Shown here: in pieces, positions 50,422 to 60,003 of the stretch
How the letters are laid out: each line of letters starts with the position of its first letter
How positions within the stretch are numbered: position 1 is the first letter of the stretch
From: Hyphomicrobiales bacterium
GTDB lineage: Bacteria > Pseudomonadota > Alphaproteobacteria > Rhizobiales > Rhizobiaceae
Length of the DNA stretch: 64,000 bases
Assembly (NCBI GenBank): GCA_900466475.1
Contig: UBMI01000009.1
Location: forward strand, 488,480-552,479
Reading direction: 5' to 3'
Notes under the pieces: generated by a model
Seen by the model: only the letters and a program-made list of their open reading frames with translations
The model's database searches: none
What the model was told of the DNA's origin: nothing
Translations under genes and position numbers: made by a program

Positions 50422-50667
50422 ATGGCCGGCCACAGCATTCCCCACTTCCAGAACGACGGCGGTCACCGCGTTATCGAAGTCGGCGTCAAGGAATTCATGT
50501 GCACCGGCGCATCCGTTCCCTTCGATCATCCGCATATCTTCATCGATATGGGCGACGACAATGAGAAGGTCTGCTCCTACTGCTCGACCCTCTATCGGTA
50601 CAACGCCTCGCTGAAATCCAACCAGACCAACCCGCCGGGCTGCGTCTTTCACGTCAAGGCGGCGTAA
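50422..50667 (+). CDS. Zinc-finger (CHCC) protein, NDUFS6-like
   Basis: This 81-residue protein has the zf-CHCC pattern: Cys in FMCTGAS, His in PHIFIDMGDD, and the final pair CSYC. The family is homologous to mitochondrial complex I subunit NDUFS6 (13 kDa), a zinc-binding accessory subunit. It therefore may associate with respiratory complex I. The ATG at 50422 follows a GGAGA ribosome site. It lies just upstream of the flavin monooxygenase gene. Confidence 0.88.
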   Translation: MAGHSIPHFQNDGGHRVIEVGVKEFMCTGASVPFDHPHIFIDMGDDNEKVCSYCSTLYRYNASLKSNQTNPPGCVFHVKAA

Positions 50668-50695
50668 TTTCCCTCTTCTATAGATCGGATATCCC

Positions 50696-51844
50696 ATGCC
50701 GGTCGAACATGCCGCCATCATCGGCGCCGGAATTGCCGGGCTAACAGCCGCTCTGACGCTTGCGCGACGGGGCATCAGCTCGGATATTTTCGAACAGGCG
50801 ACCCAACTTGCAGAGGTGGGTGCCGGCCTGCAAATCTCTCCCAATGCATCGCGCGTGCTTGCCGAGCTCGGTGTTCTCGACGAGCTGACCGGCGTCTGGC
50901 TCGAGCCGCAATCCATCCGGTTGATTTCGGGTAGTTCGCTGCGCGAACTCGCTGCGGTTCCTGCCGGGAGCTTCGCCAGGAATCGCTGGGGAGCACCATA
51001 CGGCGTCCTGCACCGCAAGACGCTTCAGAAGGCGCTTCTGGATGCTGTTGGCATCAATCCGCTCTGTACGCTCCATTTGGGAACGCGCTTCGAGTCGGAT
51101 CTGCCGCAGGGCCAGCGTCCGGCCGATGTCGTCATCGGCGCTGATGGGGTCTGGTCGAGGTTGAGGCAGGCAATACCAGGCGCCCCTGCCCCGCAATTCT
51201 CGGGAAATGTCGCCTTTCGCTTTACCATCGCAGAAGGAGAGGCACCCGGGTTTCTCGATCCTACCAGCGTCTCGGCCCTGCTCGGCTCATCGGCGCATAT
51301 GGTCTGCTATCCGCTGAAGGAAACCGGCGGCTTCAACATGGTGGCGATCACCGCCGGCAATATTTTACCGCAGGCCTGGCAAGGCGAACCGACACAGGGT
51401 CAGATCGAGTTTCTCCGGTCACGCTTCCGCCGCTGGCATCCGTCTGTTACCGGCTTGCTCGGACGGCACAGCGACATCACTTTTTGGCCACTGTTCGAAG
51501 CGACGCCGGGCAAATGGCAGGACGGGAACAAGACCGTGCTGATCGGCGATGCCGCACATGCCATGATGCCCTTTGCGGCCCAAGGCGCAGCAATGGCAAT
51601 AGAGGATGCATTCGAGCTCGCAGCCTTCCTCGCAACCCGCCCGGTTTCCGAAGCCATCCCGCTCTTCGAACGGCATCGAACGCCCCGCATCGCCAAGCTG
51701 CGTCAGCGCGGCGCCTTCAACCGTTTTGCCTATCATGCAAGCGGACCGATCCGGCTCGGCCGGGATATTGTCCTGTCGCTGAAACCGCCGCAAAGCCTCG
51801 CGGCGGATCTCGACTGGATTTACGGCTACCGCCCTGTCGGCTGA
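50696..51844 (+). CDS. FAD-dependent monooxygenase (salicylate hydroxylase-like)
   Basis: The 382-residue enzyme is a class A flavoprotein monooxygenase: Rossmann motif IIGAGIAGLTAALTLARRG near the start, the DG motif DVVIGADGVWSRLR, and the GD motif VLIGDAAHAMMPFAAQGAAM followed by EDAFELA. Aromatic or ubiquinone-precursor hydroxylation is possible; the pattern is closest to salicylate-hydroxylase-type enzymes. It starts 28 bases after the NDUFS6-like gene and ends 15 bases before the convergent metC-like gene. Confidence 0.88.
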   Translation: MPVEHAAIIGAGIAGLTAALTLARRGISSDIFEQATQLAEVGAGLQISPNASRVLAELGVLDELTGVWLEPQSIRLISGSSLRELAAVPAGSFARNRWGAPYGVLHRKTLQKALLDAVGINPLCTLHLGTRFESDLPQGQRPADVVIGADGVWSRLRQAIPGAPAPQFSGNVAFRFTIAEGEAPGFLDPTSVSALLGSSAHMVCYPLKETGGFNMVAITAGNILPQAWQGEPTQGQIEFLRSRFRRWHPSVTGLLGRHSDITFWPLFEATPGKWQDGNKTVLIGDAAHAMMPFAAQGAAMAIEDAFELAAFLATRPVSEAIPLFERHRTPRIAKLRQRGAFNRFAYHASGPIRLGRDIVLSLKPPQSLAADLDWIYGYRPVG

Positions 51845-51859
51845 TCCGACAGCGGTTGA

Positions 51860-53050
51860 TCAGACGGCGTTTGCCGCCGCAAAACCGCGCTCGATGTCAG
51901 CCTTGAGATCAACGATATCCTCAAGACCGATCTGCAGGCGAATGACGGGGCCTTCGACCGGTGCCTTGGCGATCTTGCGGTCAGAGAGATTGACCAGCAC
52001 GGCGAGACTTTCATAGCCGCCCCAGGAATAGCCGAGCCCAAAATAGGAGAGTGCATCGAGGAAGGCATGCGCCTTCGGCTTTGCCTTCTGCGGATCATTG
52101 ACATCAAGCACGAAGGAGAAGATGCCGCTGGCACCCTTGAAGTCACGTTTCCAGATATGGTGCGACGGGAAACTCGGCAGAGCCGGGTGCAGGACGCGGG
52201 CAACCTCCTCGCGGTTTTCGAGCCACGTGGCGATCGAAAGCGCGCTTTCGTAGTGGCGCTCCAGCCGGATGCCCATCGTGCGCAGGCCGCGCAGGATCTG
52301 ATAGGAATCATCGGGCGCACCGCAAAGGCCGAGCGTGCCATGCGTCTCGATCAGCCTCGGCCAGTGCTCGGCATTGGCTGAAATCGTTCCCATCAGGATG
52401 TCGGAATGGCCCGACGGATATTTGGTAGAGGCATGGATGGACACATCGACGCCGAAGTCCAGCGGCCGGAAATAGAGAGGCGTGGCCCAGGTGTTATCCA
52501 TCAGGACCACGGCGCGGTGCTTGTGCGCCACAGCCGCAATGGCCGGGATATCCTGCATCTCGAAGGTGTTGGAGCCAGGGGCTTCGGTCAGCACGACCGT
52601 GGTGTTCGGCTTGAAGAGCGCTTCGATGCCCGCCTCGATCGCCGGGTCGAAGTAGTCGACTTCGACACCCATGCGCTTCAGGACAGTATCGCAGAAATGG
52701 CGAGTGGGACCGTATACGGAGTCGACAATAAGGACGTGATCGCCTGCCGCTACATAGGCAAGGATAGCGACCGTGACGGCGGCGAGGCCGGAAGGCACAA
52801 GCACAGTTCCGGCCGAACCTTCGAGCGCATTGATTGCCTCGGCAAGGGCGTCGGTCGTCGGCGTCCCGCGGGTGCCGTAAGTGTATTTCTTGTTGCGCGT
52901 CTCCATGGACTTGGCATCGGGAAAGAGCACGGTGGATGCACGCACCACAGGCGGGTTGACGAAGCCGTGATAGTCGCTGGGATCATAGCCGATATGGGAA
53001 AGACGGGTATTGATGCCGGCGCCCGGCAGGAGACTGTCTAGATCTTTCAT
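51860..53050 (-). CDS. metC: Cystathionine beta-lyase (PLP-dependent)
   Basis: MetC splits cystathionine to homocysteine. The 396 residues show the Cys/Met-metabolism PLP family fold, with the PLP lysine in ASTKYPSGHSDILMG and PLYFRPLDFGVDVS before it. The C-terminus YSWGGYESLAVL is typical of the cystathionine beta-lyase branch. The start at 53050 (MKDLDSLL) is chosen over an extension that enters the divergent promoter gap. It is divergent from aapJ. Confidence 0.92.
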   Translation of the reverse strand: MKDLDSLLPGAGINTRLSHIGYDPSDYHGFVNPPVVRASTVLFPDAKSMETRNKKYTYGTRGTPTTDALAEAINALEGSAGTVLVPSGLAAVTVAILAYVAAGDHVLIVDSVYGPTRHFCDTVLKRMGVEVDYFDPAIEAGIEALFKPNTTVVLTEAPGSNTFEMQDIPAIAAVAHKHRAVVLMDNTWATPLYFRPLDFGVDVSIHASTKYPSGHSDILMGTISANAEHWPRLIETHGTLGLCGAPDDSYQILRGLRTMGIRLERHYESALSIATWLENREEVARVLHPALPSFPSHHIWKRDFKGASGIFSFVLDVNDPQKAKPKAHAFLDALSYFGLGYSWGGYESLAVLVNLSDRKIAKAPVEGPVIRLQIGLEDIVDLKADIERGFAAANAV

Positions 53051-53430
53051 TTGGGAAATGGCCTTCTGGCGAGGGTATGCGAAGCCCGAACTTTTGAACC
53101 CCGTCGCCATCAGGGTCAACCCCTACAACTTGACGTGATCGTCTCGCCTTGCGAAGCCGCCGACGTTTGACTTCGCGATTTTAGCGCCATTTTTCCTCAC
53201 CTTGGCGCCCAATTTCTAGCCAAATGCCCATGCGTACAGCGTAATCTGTCAAAATGCTGAAATTTGCCGCAATTATTGGCCGCGACACTTGACCATAGTG
53301 ACATTTGCGACTGTGATAGACCCACTCGCGCCGGGAGGGTTGCGGGAAACGGGGAGGCACACGGGCAATTTCAATTCGGCCGCTCCCCAATATGATAAAA
53401 TATAAGACAACGGAAAAAAGGTTGGGAAAA
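53051..53430. other. Divergent regulatory region between metC and aapJ
   Basis: This 380-base region carries no supported gene. It must hold both promoters. No SAM-type riboswitch shape is evident by eye on the metC side. Confidence 0.5.
53289..53317 (+). promoter_or_regulatory. Candidate sigma-70 promoter for aapJ
   Basis: TTGACC (53289) and TGTGAT (53312) are separated by 17 bases, a fair match to -35/-10 elements. The site is about 115 bases before the aapJ start, so a long leader would be expected. Confidence 0.3.
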
Positions 53431-54456
53431 ATGAAGTACAAGCTCCTGTCCGCAGCTGTCGGCGCAGCAGTTTTCGCTCTTGGCGCTTCGGCCGCTTCGG
53501 CCACAACTCTCGGAGACGTAAAGGCAAAAGGCTTTGTTCAGTGCGGCGTCAACACCGGTCTTGCCGGCTTTGCTGCTCCTGACGCGTCCGGCAACTGGTC
53601 GGGCTTCGACGTCGACTTCTGCCGCGCGGTTTCCGCTGCGGTCTTCGGCGATCCCAACAAGGTGAAGTTCACCCCCCTCAGCGCCGCCAACCGCTTCCCT
53701 GCCCTGCAGTCCGGCGAAGTCGACGTGCTCGCCCGCAACACGACCTGGACCATCAACCGCGATACCGCGCTCGGCCTGAACTTCCGCTTCGTCAACTATT
53801 ATGACGGCCAGGGCTTCATGGTTCGCAAGAGCCTGAACGTGAAGTCGGCGCTCGAACTTTCCGGCGCATCGGTTTGCGTTCAGTCGGGCACCACGACCGA
53901 GCTCAACCTCGCCGACTATTTCAAGGCCAACAACCTGCAGTACAATCCGGTGGTCTTCGAGAAGCTTGACGAAGTCAACGCGGCCTATGACTCCGGCCGT
54001 TGCGACGTCTACACGACTGACCAGTCGGGTCTCTATTCACTGCGTCTGACGCTGAAGAACCCCGACGAGCACATGATCCTGCCGGAAATCATCTCCAAGG
54101 AGCCGCTTGCTCCGGCCGTTCGCCAGGGTGACGACCAGTGGTTCGATATCGTCAGCTGGGTCGGCTACGCGATGGTCAATGCCGAAGAATTCGGCATCAC
54201 GCAGGCCAATGTCGACGAGATGAAGAACTCGCCGAACCCGGATATCAAGCGCTTCCTCGGCGTGGAAGCCGATACGAAGATCGGTACCGACCTCGGCCTG
54301 ACCAATGACTGGGCCTACAACGTCGTCAAGAATGTCGGCAACTATGGCGAAGTCTTCGAAAAGAACATCGGCCAGGGCAGCCCGCTGAAGATCGCACGCG
54401 GCCTTAACGCTCTCTGGAACAAGGGCGGCATTCAGTACGCTCCGCCGGTTCGCTAA
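53431..54456 (+). CDS. aapJ: General L-amino acid ABC transporter, periplasmic binding protein AapJ
   Basis: AapJ binds many L-amino acids in the periplasm and feeds the AapQMP permease. The 341 residues have a signal peptide (MKYKLLSAAVGAAVFALGAS) ending near ASA, then the binding-protein fold: VQCGVNTGLAGFAAPDASG, LARNTTWTINRDTALGLNF and VQSGTTTELNLADYF. Length equals the Rhizobium leguminosarum AapJ, as I recall it. The Aap system matters for amino-acid exchange in symbiosis. It is the first gene of the aap operon. Confidence 0.96.
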   Translation: MKYKLLSAAVGAAVFALGASAASATTLGDVKAKGFVQCGVNTGLAGFAAPDASGNWSGFDVDFCRAVSAAVFGDPNKVKFTPLSAANRFPALQSGEVDVLARNTTWTINRDTALGLNFRFVNYYDGQGFMVRKSLNVKSALELSGASVCVQSGTTTELNLADYFKANNLQYNPVVFEKLDEVNAAYDSGRCDVYTTDQSGLYSLRLTLKNPDEHMILPEIISKEPLAPAVRQGDDQWFDIVSWVGYAMVNAEEFGITQANVDEMKNSPNPDIKRFLGVEADTKIGTDLGLTNDWAYNVVKNVGNYGEVFEKNIGQGSPLKIARGLNALWNKGGIQYAPPVR

Positions 54457-54560
54457 TCGGCTTCAGGCATGAAAAGCCGGAAAGGCGGGAAACCGCCTTT
54501 CCTCATCCTCCTATAAAAAAGCTCCGAAAAGGGGCGCATAACGTGGGGAATTGGCCAGGC

Positions 54561-55763
54561 ATGACGCATCAGGTTGCGGATTCATCGTCTTTGACTCGGA
54601 GCGGCTGGAGCTTCCAGTCTGCCCTCTATGACCCGACAATTCGGGGCATCTTCTTCCAAGCTCTTACCATTATCTTGCTGGTCGCACTGATCTGGTCGAT
54701 TGCTCACAATACGGCAGTCAATCTGGCGCGCGCCAATATCGCATCGGGTTTCGGATTTCTAAACGGTCGCGCCGGCTTCGAAGTCGGCCAGTCGCTGATC
54801 CCTTATTCCAGTGATTCGACCTATGGCCGTGCGCTACTCGTCGGCCTTCTGAATACTATCCTGATCGCCGTTACCGGCATCATCACCGCGACCATCATCG
54901 GTTTCATCATCGGTATCGGCCGCCTGTCGCGGAACTGGCTGATTGCAAAGCTCTGCACGGTCTATGTGGAAGTCTTCCGCAACATTCCGCCGCTGCTGGT
55001 GATCTTCTTCTGGTACTCGGGCGTTCTGGCGATTCTGCCCAACGCCCGTGACTCGCTGCATCTGCCGCTCGGATCATATCTGAACAATCGCGGCCTCGCC
55101 TTCCCCAAGCCGATCTTCGGCGAGGGTTTCTGGCTGGTCGGCATTGCTTTCCTGGTCGCGATCATCGCCGCCATCGTCACCGCCCGGTGGGCGCATCGCC
55201 GGCAAGCGGCGACGGGCCAGCCCTTCCACACGATCTGGGTTTCGGTCGGCCTCATCGTCGGCCTGCCGCTCCTTGCCTTCCTCATCGCAGGTGCGCCGCT
55301 TTCCTTCGATTTCCCGGTCGCCGGCAAATTCAATTTGACGGGCGGCTCGGTGGTTGGCCCGGAATTCATGTCGCTATTCCTGGCGCTTTCCTTCTATACG
55401 GCTGCCTTCATCGCCGAGATCGTGCGCTCGGGCATTCGTGGCGTGCCGAAAGGGCAGACGGAGGCGGCGGCGGCACTCGGCCTGCATCCCTCAGCAATCA
55501 CCCGCCTGGTGGTCATTCCGCAGGCTTTCCGCATCATCATTCCGCCGCTGAGCAGCCAGTATCTGAACCTCACCAAGAACTCGTCGCTGGCGATTGCCAT
55601 CGGTTTTGCCGATCTCGTCGCCGTCGGTAGCACGACCCTCAACCAGACCGGTCAGTCGGTCGAAGTGATCCTGATCTGGGCAGTGATCTACCTCAGCCTC
55701 AGCATCCTCACCTCGCTGCTGATGAACTGGTTCAATGCCAAGATGGCCCTGGTGGAGAGGTAA
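54561..55763 (+). CDS. aapQ: General L-amino acid ABC transporter permease AapQ
   Basis: AapQ is one of two inner-membrane permeases of the Aap system. The 400 residues have about eight hydrophobic segments and the C-terminal permease loop [20 protein letters not shown], the EAA motif that contacts the ATPase. The ATG at 54561 is used; a GTG six codons earlier (54543) with an AGGGG run upstream is a real alternative. It follows aapJ by 104 bases and is followed at once by aapM. Confidence 0.94.
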   Translation: MTHQVADSSSLTRSGWSFQSALYDPTIRGIFFQALTIILLVALIWSIAHNTAVNLARANIASGFGFLNGRAGFEVGQSLIPYSSDSTYGRALLVGLLNTILIAVTGIITATIIGFIIGIGRLSRNWLIAKLCTVYVEVFRNIPPLLVIFFWYSGVLAILPNARDSLHLPLGSYLNNRGLAFPKPIFGEGFWLVGIAFLVAIIAAIVTARWAHRRQAATGQPFHTIWVSVGLIVGLPLLAFLIAGAPLSFDFPVAGKFNLTGGSVVGPEFMSLFLALSFYTAAFIAEIVRSGIRGVPKGQTEAAAALGLHPSAITRLVVIPQAFRIIIPPLSSQYLNLTKNSSLAIAIGFADLVAVGSTTLNQTGQSVEVILIWAVIYLSLSILTSLLMNWFNAKMALVER

Positions 55764-55764
55764 G

Positions 55765-56910
55765 ATGAGCAATAGTTTTGTCAGAACCACCATGCTGGCA
55801 CAGGAGCCGCCGCCATCCGGAGAAAAGGGCGCCGGAGCCTGGATACGCCGCAACCTGCTTGCGACACCCAAGGATATCGTCCTCACCCTTCTGGCAGTGA
55901 CCTTCCTCGCCTGGGCGTTGCCGCATGCCATCGACTGGCTGTTCGTACAGGCGGTCTGGACAGGCCCGGACCGCACCTTCTGTGCCACGACAGTTCAGGG
56001 CGGCATTCAGCCGGACGGGTGGAGCGGTGCCTGCTGGGCCTTTGTCAATGCCAAGTTCGACCAGTTCATCTACGGGCGCTACCCGCTCGACGAGCGCTGG
56101 CGTCCGACGCTGGTCGGCATTCTCTTCGTGCTCTTGCTCGTGCCGATGCTTATTCCATCAGTGCCGCGCAAAGGCCTGAATGCGATCCTGCTCTTCATCG
56201 TGCTGCCGGTCATCTCCTTCGTCCTGCTCTACGGCGGGTTCGGCCTCGAGGTCGTCGACACGCCGCTCTGGGGCGGACTGATGGTGACGCTGGTGCTCTC
56301 GTTTGTCGGCATCGTCGTCTCCTTCCCGGTCGGCATTCTCCTGGCTCTCGGCAGGCGCTCGCATATGCCTGTCATCCGCATGGTGAGTATCATCTTCATC
56401 GAGGTCGTGCGTGGAGTGCCGCTGATCACGGTGCTCTTCATGGCAAGCGTCGTGTTGCCGCTCTTCCTGCCGGCGGGCTGGACGGTGGACAAACTGCTGC
56501 GCGCGATCGTGGGTGTATCGATCTTTGCCTCCGCCTATATGGCCGAGGTCATTCGCGGCGGCCTGCAGGCAATCCCGAAGGGCCAGTTCGAGGGCGCCGA
56601 TTCACTCGGCCTTGGCTACTGGCAGAAGATGCGGCTGATCATCATGCCGCAGGCGATCAAGCTGGTGATCCCCGGCATCGTCAACACCTTCATCGGCATG
56701 TTCAAGGATACGTCGCTGGTATCGATCATCAGCATGTTCGATCTGCTTGGCATCGTTCGCCTCAACTTCACCGACGCAAACTGGGCAACAGCCGTAACGC
56801 CGCTGTCCGGGCTGATTTTCGCCGGCTTCACCTTCTGGCTTTTCTGCTTCGGCATGTCACGCTATTCAGCATTCATGGAACGTCATCTCGACACCGGCCA
56901 CAAACGATAA
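55765..56910 (+). CDS. aapM: General L-amino acid ABC transporter permease AapM
   Basis: AapM is the second Aap permease, 381 residues with several transmembrane helices and the EAA-type motif [21 protein letters not shown] near the end (cut here at the first residues of the loop). An insertion between the first helices is rich in Trp and Cys ([20 protein letters not shown]), as in other AapM/BztC proteins. It starts 1 base after the aapQ stop, so translation is likely coupled. Confidence 0.94.
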   Translation: MSNSFVRTTMLAQEPPPSGEKGAGAWIRRNLLATPKDIVLTLLAVTFLAWALPHAIDWLFVQAVWTGPDRTFCATTVQGGIQPDGWSGACWAFVNAKFDQFIYGRYPLDERWRPTLVGILFVLLLVPMLIPSVPRKGLNAILLFIVLPVISFVLLYGGFGLEVVDTPLWGGLMVTLVLSFVGIVVSFPVGILLALGRRSHMPVIRMVSIIFIEVVRGVPLITVLFMASVVLPLFLPAGWTVDKLLRAIVGVSIFASAYMAEVIRGGLQAIPKGQFEGADSLGLGYWQKMRLIIMPQAIKLVIPGIVNTFIGMFKDTSLVSIISMFDLLGIVRLNFTDANWATAVTPLSGLIFAGFTFWLFCFGMSRYSAFMERHLDTGHKR

Positions 56911-56925
56911 AAAGAGGAACAAGCA

Positions 56926-57699
56926 ATGGCAGAAGCCCAATCAAAAAAGATGACCGTGTCGGCGACCGACGTTGCCGTCGAGATCATCAATATGAACAAG
57001 TGGTACGGTGACTTCCACGTTCTTCGCGATATCAACCTCAAGGTCATGCGCGGCGAGCGCATCGTCATCGCCGGCCCTTCCGGTTCCGGCAAGTCGACGA
57101 TGATCCGCTGTATCAACCGTCTGGAAGAACACCAGAAGGGTCAGATCATCGTCGATGGTACCGAGCTGACCAACGACCTCAAGAAAATCGACGAAGTGCG
57201 CCGCGAAGTCGGCATGGTATTTCAGCACTTCAACCTCTTTCCGCATCTGACGATCCTGGAAAATTGCACCCTGGCGCCGATCTGGGTGCGCAAGATGCCG
57301 AAGAAGCAGGCGGAAGAAATCGCCATGCACTTCCTGAGACGCGTCAAGATCCCGGAGCAGGCCAACAAATATCCGGGTCAGCTTTCGGGCGGCCAGCAGC
57401 AGCGCGTGGCGATTGCCCGCTCGCTCTGCATGAACCCGAAGATCATGCTGTTCGACGAGCCGACCTCGGCCCTCGATCCGGAAATGATCAAGGAAGTGCT
57501 GGATACGATGGTGGGCCTTGCCGAAGAAGGCATGACCATGCTCTGCGTCACCCATGAAATGGGTTTTGCGCGTCAGGTTGCGAACCGCGTGATCTTCATG
57601 GACCAGGGCCAGATCGTCGAGCAGAATTCACCGGCCGAATTCTTCGACAATCCGCAGCACGAGCGCACCAAGCTGTTCCTCAGCCAGATCCTGCATTAA
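56926..57699 (+). CDS. aapP: General L-amino acid ABC transporter ATP-binding protein AapP
   Basis: AapP energises the Aap transporter. The 257 residues have Walker [10 protein letters not shown], the signature LSGGQQQR, Walker [15 protein letters not shown] and the His switch VTHEMGF. This is the polar amino-acid transporter ATPase type. It starts 15 bases after aapM and ends before a strong terminator, so it is the last gene of aapJQMP. Confidence 0.97.
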   Translation: MAEAQSKKMTVSATDVAVEIINMNKWYGDFHVLRDINLKVMRGERIVIAGPSGSGKSTMIRCINRLEEHQKGQIIVDGTELTNDLKKIDEVRREVGMVFQHFNLFPHLTILENCTLAPIWVRKMPKKQAEEIAMHFLRRVKIPEQANKYPGQLSGGQQQRVAIARSLCMNPKIMLFDEPTSALDPEMIKEVLDTMVGLAEEGMTMLCVTHEMGFARQVANRVIFMDQGQIVEQNSPAEFFDNPQHERTKLFLSQILH

Positions 57700-57722
57700 C
57701 AGGACCGATCTGAAATTGCATG

Positions 57723-57752
57723 AAACCCGCCGGTTGACGTGCCGGCGGGTTT
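57723..57752 (+). terminator. Terminator of the aap operon
   Basis: Perfect 11-base arms AAACCCGCCGG / CCGGCGGGTTT with an 8-base loop, followed by T residues on the plus strand, 24 bases after the aapP stop. Confidence 0.9.
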
Positions 57753-57762
57753 TTCGTGCATT

Positions 57763-58488
57763 CTAGCGGGAGGCCGTGGAGCGCAGTAGGCCGCAAAGCC
57801 CTGCAAGGCCGGAATCATAGCCGCTGGAGACAGATATATCTCGGCAACGGATCAGCAGCTTACGCTGGTCATTGACCGGCATTTCACGAAATCGTTGAAC
57901 GATAGCCGACTGGGTGCTGCCGCTCCCTGCGCCTGTGCCTGCGCCGCTACCATTACCAGCGCCTGAGGCTGCACCGGCACCGCCGAGTCCAAGACCGAGA
58001 TTCAACCCGTTCGGGCCGAAAAGCGTAGATCCTGTTTCACCTCCACCGCCGATTCGGGCATTGACGTTTGCGCCCGTCCCCGAGCGCCCGAGCGCGCGGG
58101 CTTTGACGTCAGCGTTCAGTCCATAGCTTCCGCCGGCACCGAGATTGACATTGGCGTCGATGCCATCCCGACCACCGACGTCCGCATCCACGTGGGCTGC
58201 AACCCCGCGGCTGCCACCGACTGTCGCGTCTACGTCAGCATTGGCAACGCTGCTACCGCCGAGGGAGGCGTTGGCATCCGCATTGACGCCGTTGGCGCCG
58301 CCGGCGGAGGCGTTCGCGTTGGCATCCAGCCCACGCGAACTCGTTGACGCGCCGACATCAGCACTGATTCCTCCAACATTTGCGGAAACACCGAGATCGA
58401 GCGCTCGCGCAGCAGCGGCAGGCAGTGACAGGGCAATGCAGGCCGAGGCGAAAAGCGCAAGCGACCGTCTTTGAGAAATGCACTTCAT
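57763..58488 (-). CDS. Secreted protein with seven 14-residue tandem repeats
   Basis: This 241-residue protein starts with a signal peptide (MKCISQRRSLALFASACIAL, cleavage near ARA). Residues 53-150 are seven back-to-back 14-residue units of the form G-x-x-A-x-V/A-x-A-x-x-G-G-x-x, for example GVNADANASLGGSS and GIDANVNLGAGGSY. A Gly/Ser/Ala linker follows, then a C-terminal domain with two Cys residues (LIRCRDIS, GLCGLL). The repeat spacing suggests a beta-solenoid or beta-roll. I do not recognise a named family. A GGAGGA ribosome site supports the start. Confidence 0.8.
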   Translation of the reverse strand: MKCISQRRSLALFASACIALSLPAAAARALDLGVSANVGGISADVGASTSSRGLDANANASAGGANGVNADANASLGGSSVANADVDATVGGSRGVAAHVDADVGGRDGIDANVNLGAGGSYGLNADVKARALGRSGTGANVNARIGGGGETGSTLFGPNGLNLGLGLGGAGAASGAGNGSGAGTGAGSGSTQSAIVQRFREMPVNDQRKLLIRCRDISVSSGYDSGLAGLCGLLRSTASR

Positions 58489-58762
58489 GACTTCCTCCGT
58501 TCTTTGAGCCGGATAGTTCCGGCGATAAACCGAGGAACGCGCGTACCTTCGATCGAGCGAGCCAGCCGTAAGTGACGTAACCCGTTCGAATTAAACGCCG
58601 TAAGGTTGTGAATGTTTCAGGCAAGCATCTGGAAAGGCGGAATAGTTAGGGACCTCTAAAATTAATCTCATAGCCTGTTTCACAATGAGACACATACACC
58701 TTTCGGATGAGGGGCGACCGGCCTTTCCAGCCGGCCGCAATGCTCGCAGTTGTCCCTTTATG

Positions 58763-58936
58763 TCAGTTGCTACCGTCATTCGGGCGGGACTTGCGCGCTT
58801 CTGTGCTGCTGGAAGAAGCCGTTTTGCCATCAGGCTGCTGGCCGAAATAAGTTCCGCCAAGATGTCCTCCGGCACTGGTATTTTCTACCTGCCGCTCTGT
58901 TCGCTTGCGGATATCGTCTGCATTGGTCTTACTCAT
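58763..58936 (-). CDS. Small hypothetical protein
   Basis: This 57-residue, hydrophilic protein (MSKTNADDIRKRTERQVENT, ending RPNDGSN) has no membrane segment or known domain. A GGAGATTAGG ribosome site lies right before the ATG at 58936. The middle part is Gly-rich (AGGHLGGTYFGQQ). It lies between the repeat protein and DUF992 genes. Its reality rests only on the ribosome site and on being an intact frame. Confidence 0.45.
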   Translation of the reverse strand: MSKTNADDIRKRTERQVENTSAGGHLGGTYFGQQPDGKTASSSSTEARKSRPNDGSN

Positions 58937-59124
58937 CCTAATCTCCATCGCTTGAAAAATGGACATCTGGACAACCGATGCGGGCCAATAGGGTTCCCTA
59001 AAAGACGACCGCGACAGCTTGGCATAGTCAACTCCTGGAACCAAAATAACAGCAAAGACTTTCCTGCCTTGGTTATGACAAAGCCGACGCTATATCCTTC
59101 CTGCGATATCCATAGGAGATTGAG

Positions 59125-59649
59125 ATGAAAAAGATACTCGCAACCACAATCGCTACAGCCGCACTGCTTCAGACCTTCGCCATGGGCGCCAGCGCCGCGG
59201 ACATGGTACGGGCAAGCCCGGCTGTCGAACCGGATGTCAGCGGGGGCGTAAAGATCGGCTACCTCAGCTGCGATATCGGCGGCGGCGTCGGCTACCTGCT
59301 CGGCTCCTCCAAACAGATCGATTGCGTCTTCCAGCCGACAAGCAATGCCGAAGCGCCGGAGCACTATAGCGGCGCATTGCGCAAATTCGGCGTCGACCTT
59401 GGTTTCACGACGCGCGGCCGCCTCCTTTGGGCTGTCTTCGCCCCGACCGCCGGCTACCATCGCGGCTCGTTGGCCGGCCTCTACCAGGGCGCAACCGCTG
59501 AAGCGACGCTGGTTGGCGGCATCGGCACCAACGTTCTCTTCGGCGGTACGTCCGGCTCGATCCATCTTCAGGTCATCAGCGTCACCGGCCAGCTCGGCAT
59601 CAATGTGGCTGCAACCGGCACTTCCATGACGTTGACGCCTGGCAGCTGA
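59125..59649 (+). CDS. DUF992-family secreted protein
   Basis: The 174-residue protein has a signal peptide (MKKILATTIATAALLQTFAM, cleavage near ASA). The DUF992 core follows: VKIGYLSCDIGGGVGYLLGS, QIDCVFQP with the paired Cys, and YQGATAEATLVGGIGTNVLF. DUF992 proteins are small periplasmic beta-rich proteins of Rhizobiales with no known function. A GGAGA ribosome site precedes the ATG. It ends before a strong hairpin. Confidence 0.88.
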   Translation: MKKILATTIATAALLQTFAMGASAADMVRASPAVEPDVSGGVKIGYLSCDIGGGVGYLLGSSKQIDCVFQPTSNAEAPEHYSGALRKFGVDLGFTTRGRLLWAVFAPTAGYHRGSLAGLYQGATAEATLVGGIGTNVLFGGTSGSIHLQVISVTGQLGINVAATGTSMTLTPGS

Positions 59650-59663
59650 GACGGCGAAAAGGC

Positions 59664-59939
59664 TTAAAAAACAAGGCCGGCCGCGCATTCGACTGAGGTC
59701 GCGCGGCCGGCCTTGTTGTACCGGGCGATCAGCTTCAGGTATGGCGCGGACTTCTTGAGCGGCTTCTTCGGATCGAATTCGCCGTTCTCGACGCTCTCTT
59801 CGACGTCATCGATCAAACGTACTTCCTTAGCGCGCTCAAGACGCGGTCCGATAGCGATTTTCGAATAGTGAAGCTCAAGCCGATCGGCGAGCCACTGGCG
59901 GTTTTCGAAACCGCGCTTGAAGCAGACACGGCGGATCAT
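59664..59939 (-). CDS. Hypothetical protein or gene remnant
   Basis: This 91-residue frame (from an ATG at 59939) encodes a charged helical segment with LERAKEVRLIDDVEESVENG and KKSAPYLKLIARYNK. I do not recognise it. Its last 15 codons run through the perfect 16-base hairpin that ends DUF992 transcription, so the natural C-terminus may be missing. It starts 65 bases after the SLATT-like gene's stop on the same strand. It may be a small partner gene or a truncated leftover; start and function are uncertain. Confidence 0.3.
   Translation of the reverse strand: MIRRVCFKRGFENRQWLADRLELHYSKIAIGPRLERAKEVRLIDDVEESVENGEFDPKKPLKKSAPYLKLIARYNKAGRATSVECAAGLVF
59671..59716 (+). terminator. Terminator after DUF992 gene
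   Basis: Arms ACAAGGCCGGCCGCGC and GCGCGGCCGGCCTTGT form a perfect 16-base stem with a 14-base loop. It lies 22 bases past the DUF992 stop, with a short TTGT tail. Confidence 0.75.
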
Positions 59940-60003
59940 CCGTTCCAGATCTGGCGGATATGCACGCGGCAAACATTGCCCGGCCCCAGTGATAAGCAAT
60001 CCT

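Noticed and set aside
53051-53119. A SAM-type riboswitch in the metC leader
   Set aside because: The leader has G/C-rich stretches but not the conserved SAM-II core or pseudoknot arrangement that I could recognise by eye.
58105-58474. Plus-strand Pro/Ser/Ala-rich frames opposite the repeat protein
   Set aside because: They are antisense copies of the Gly/Ala-rich repeats. The minus-strand frame has a signal peptide and ribosome site, so it is the real gene.
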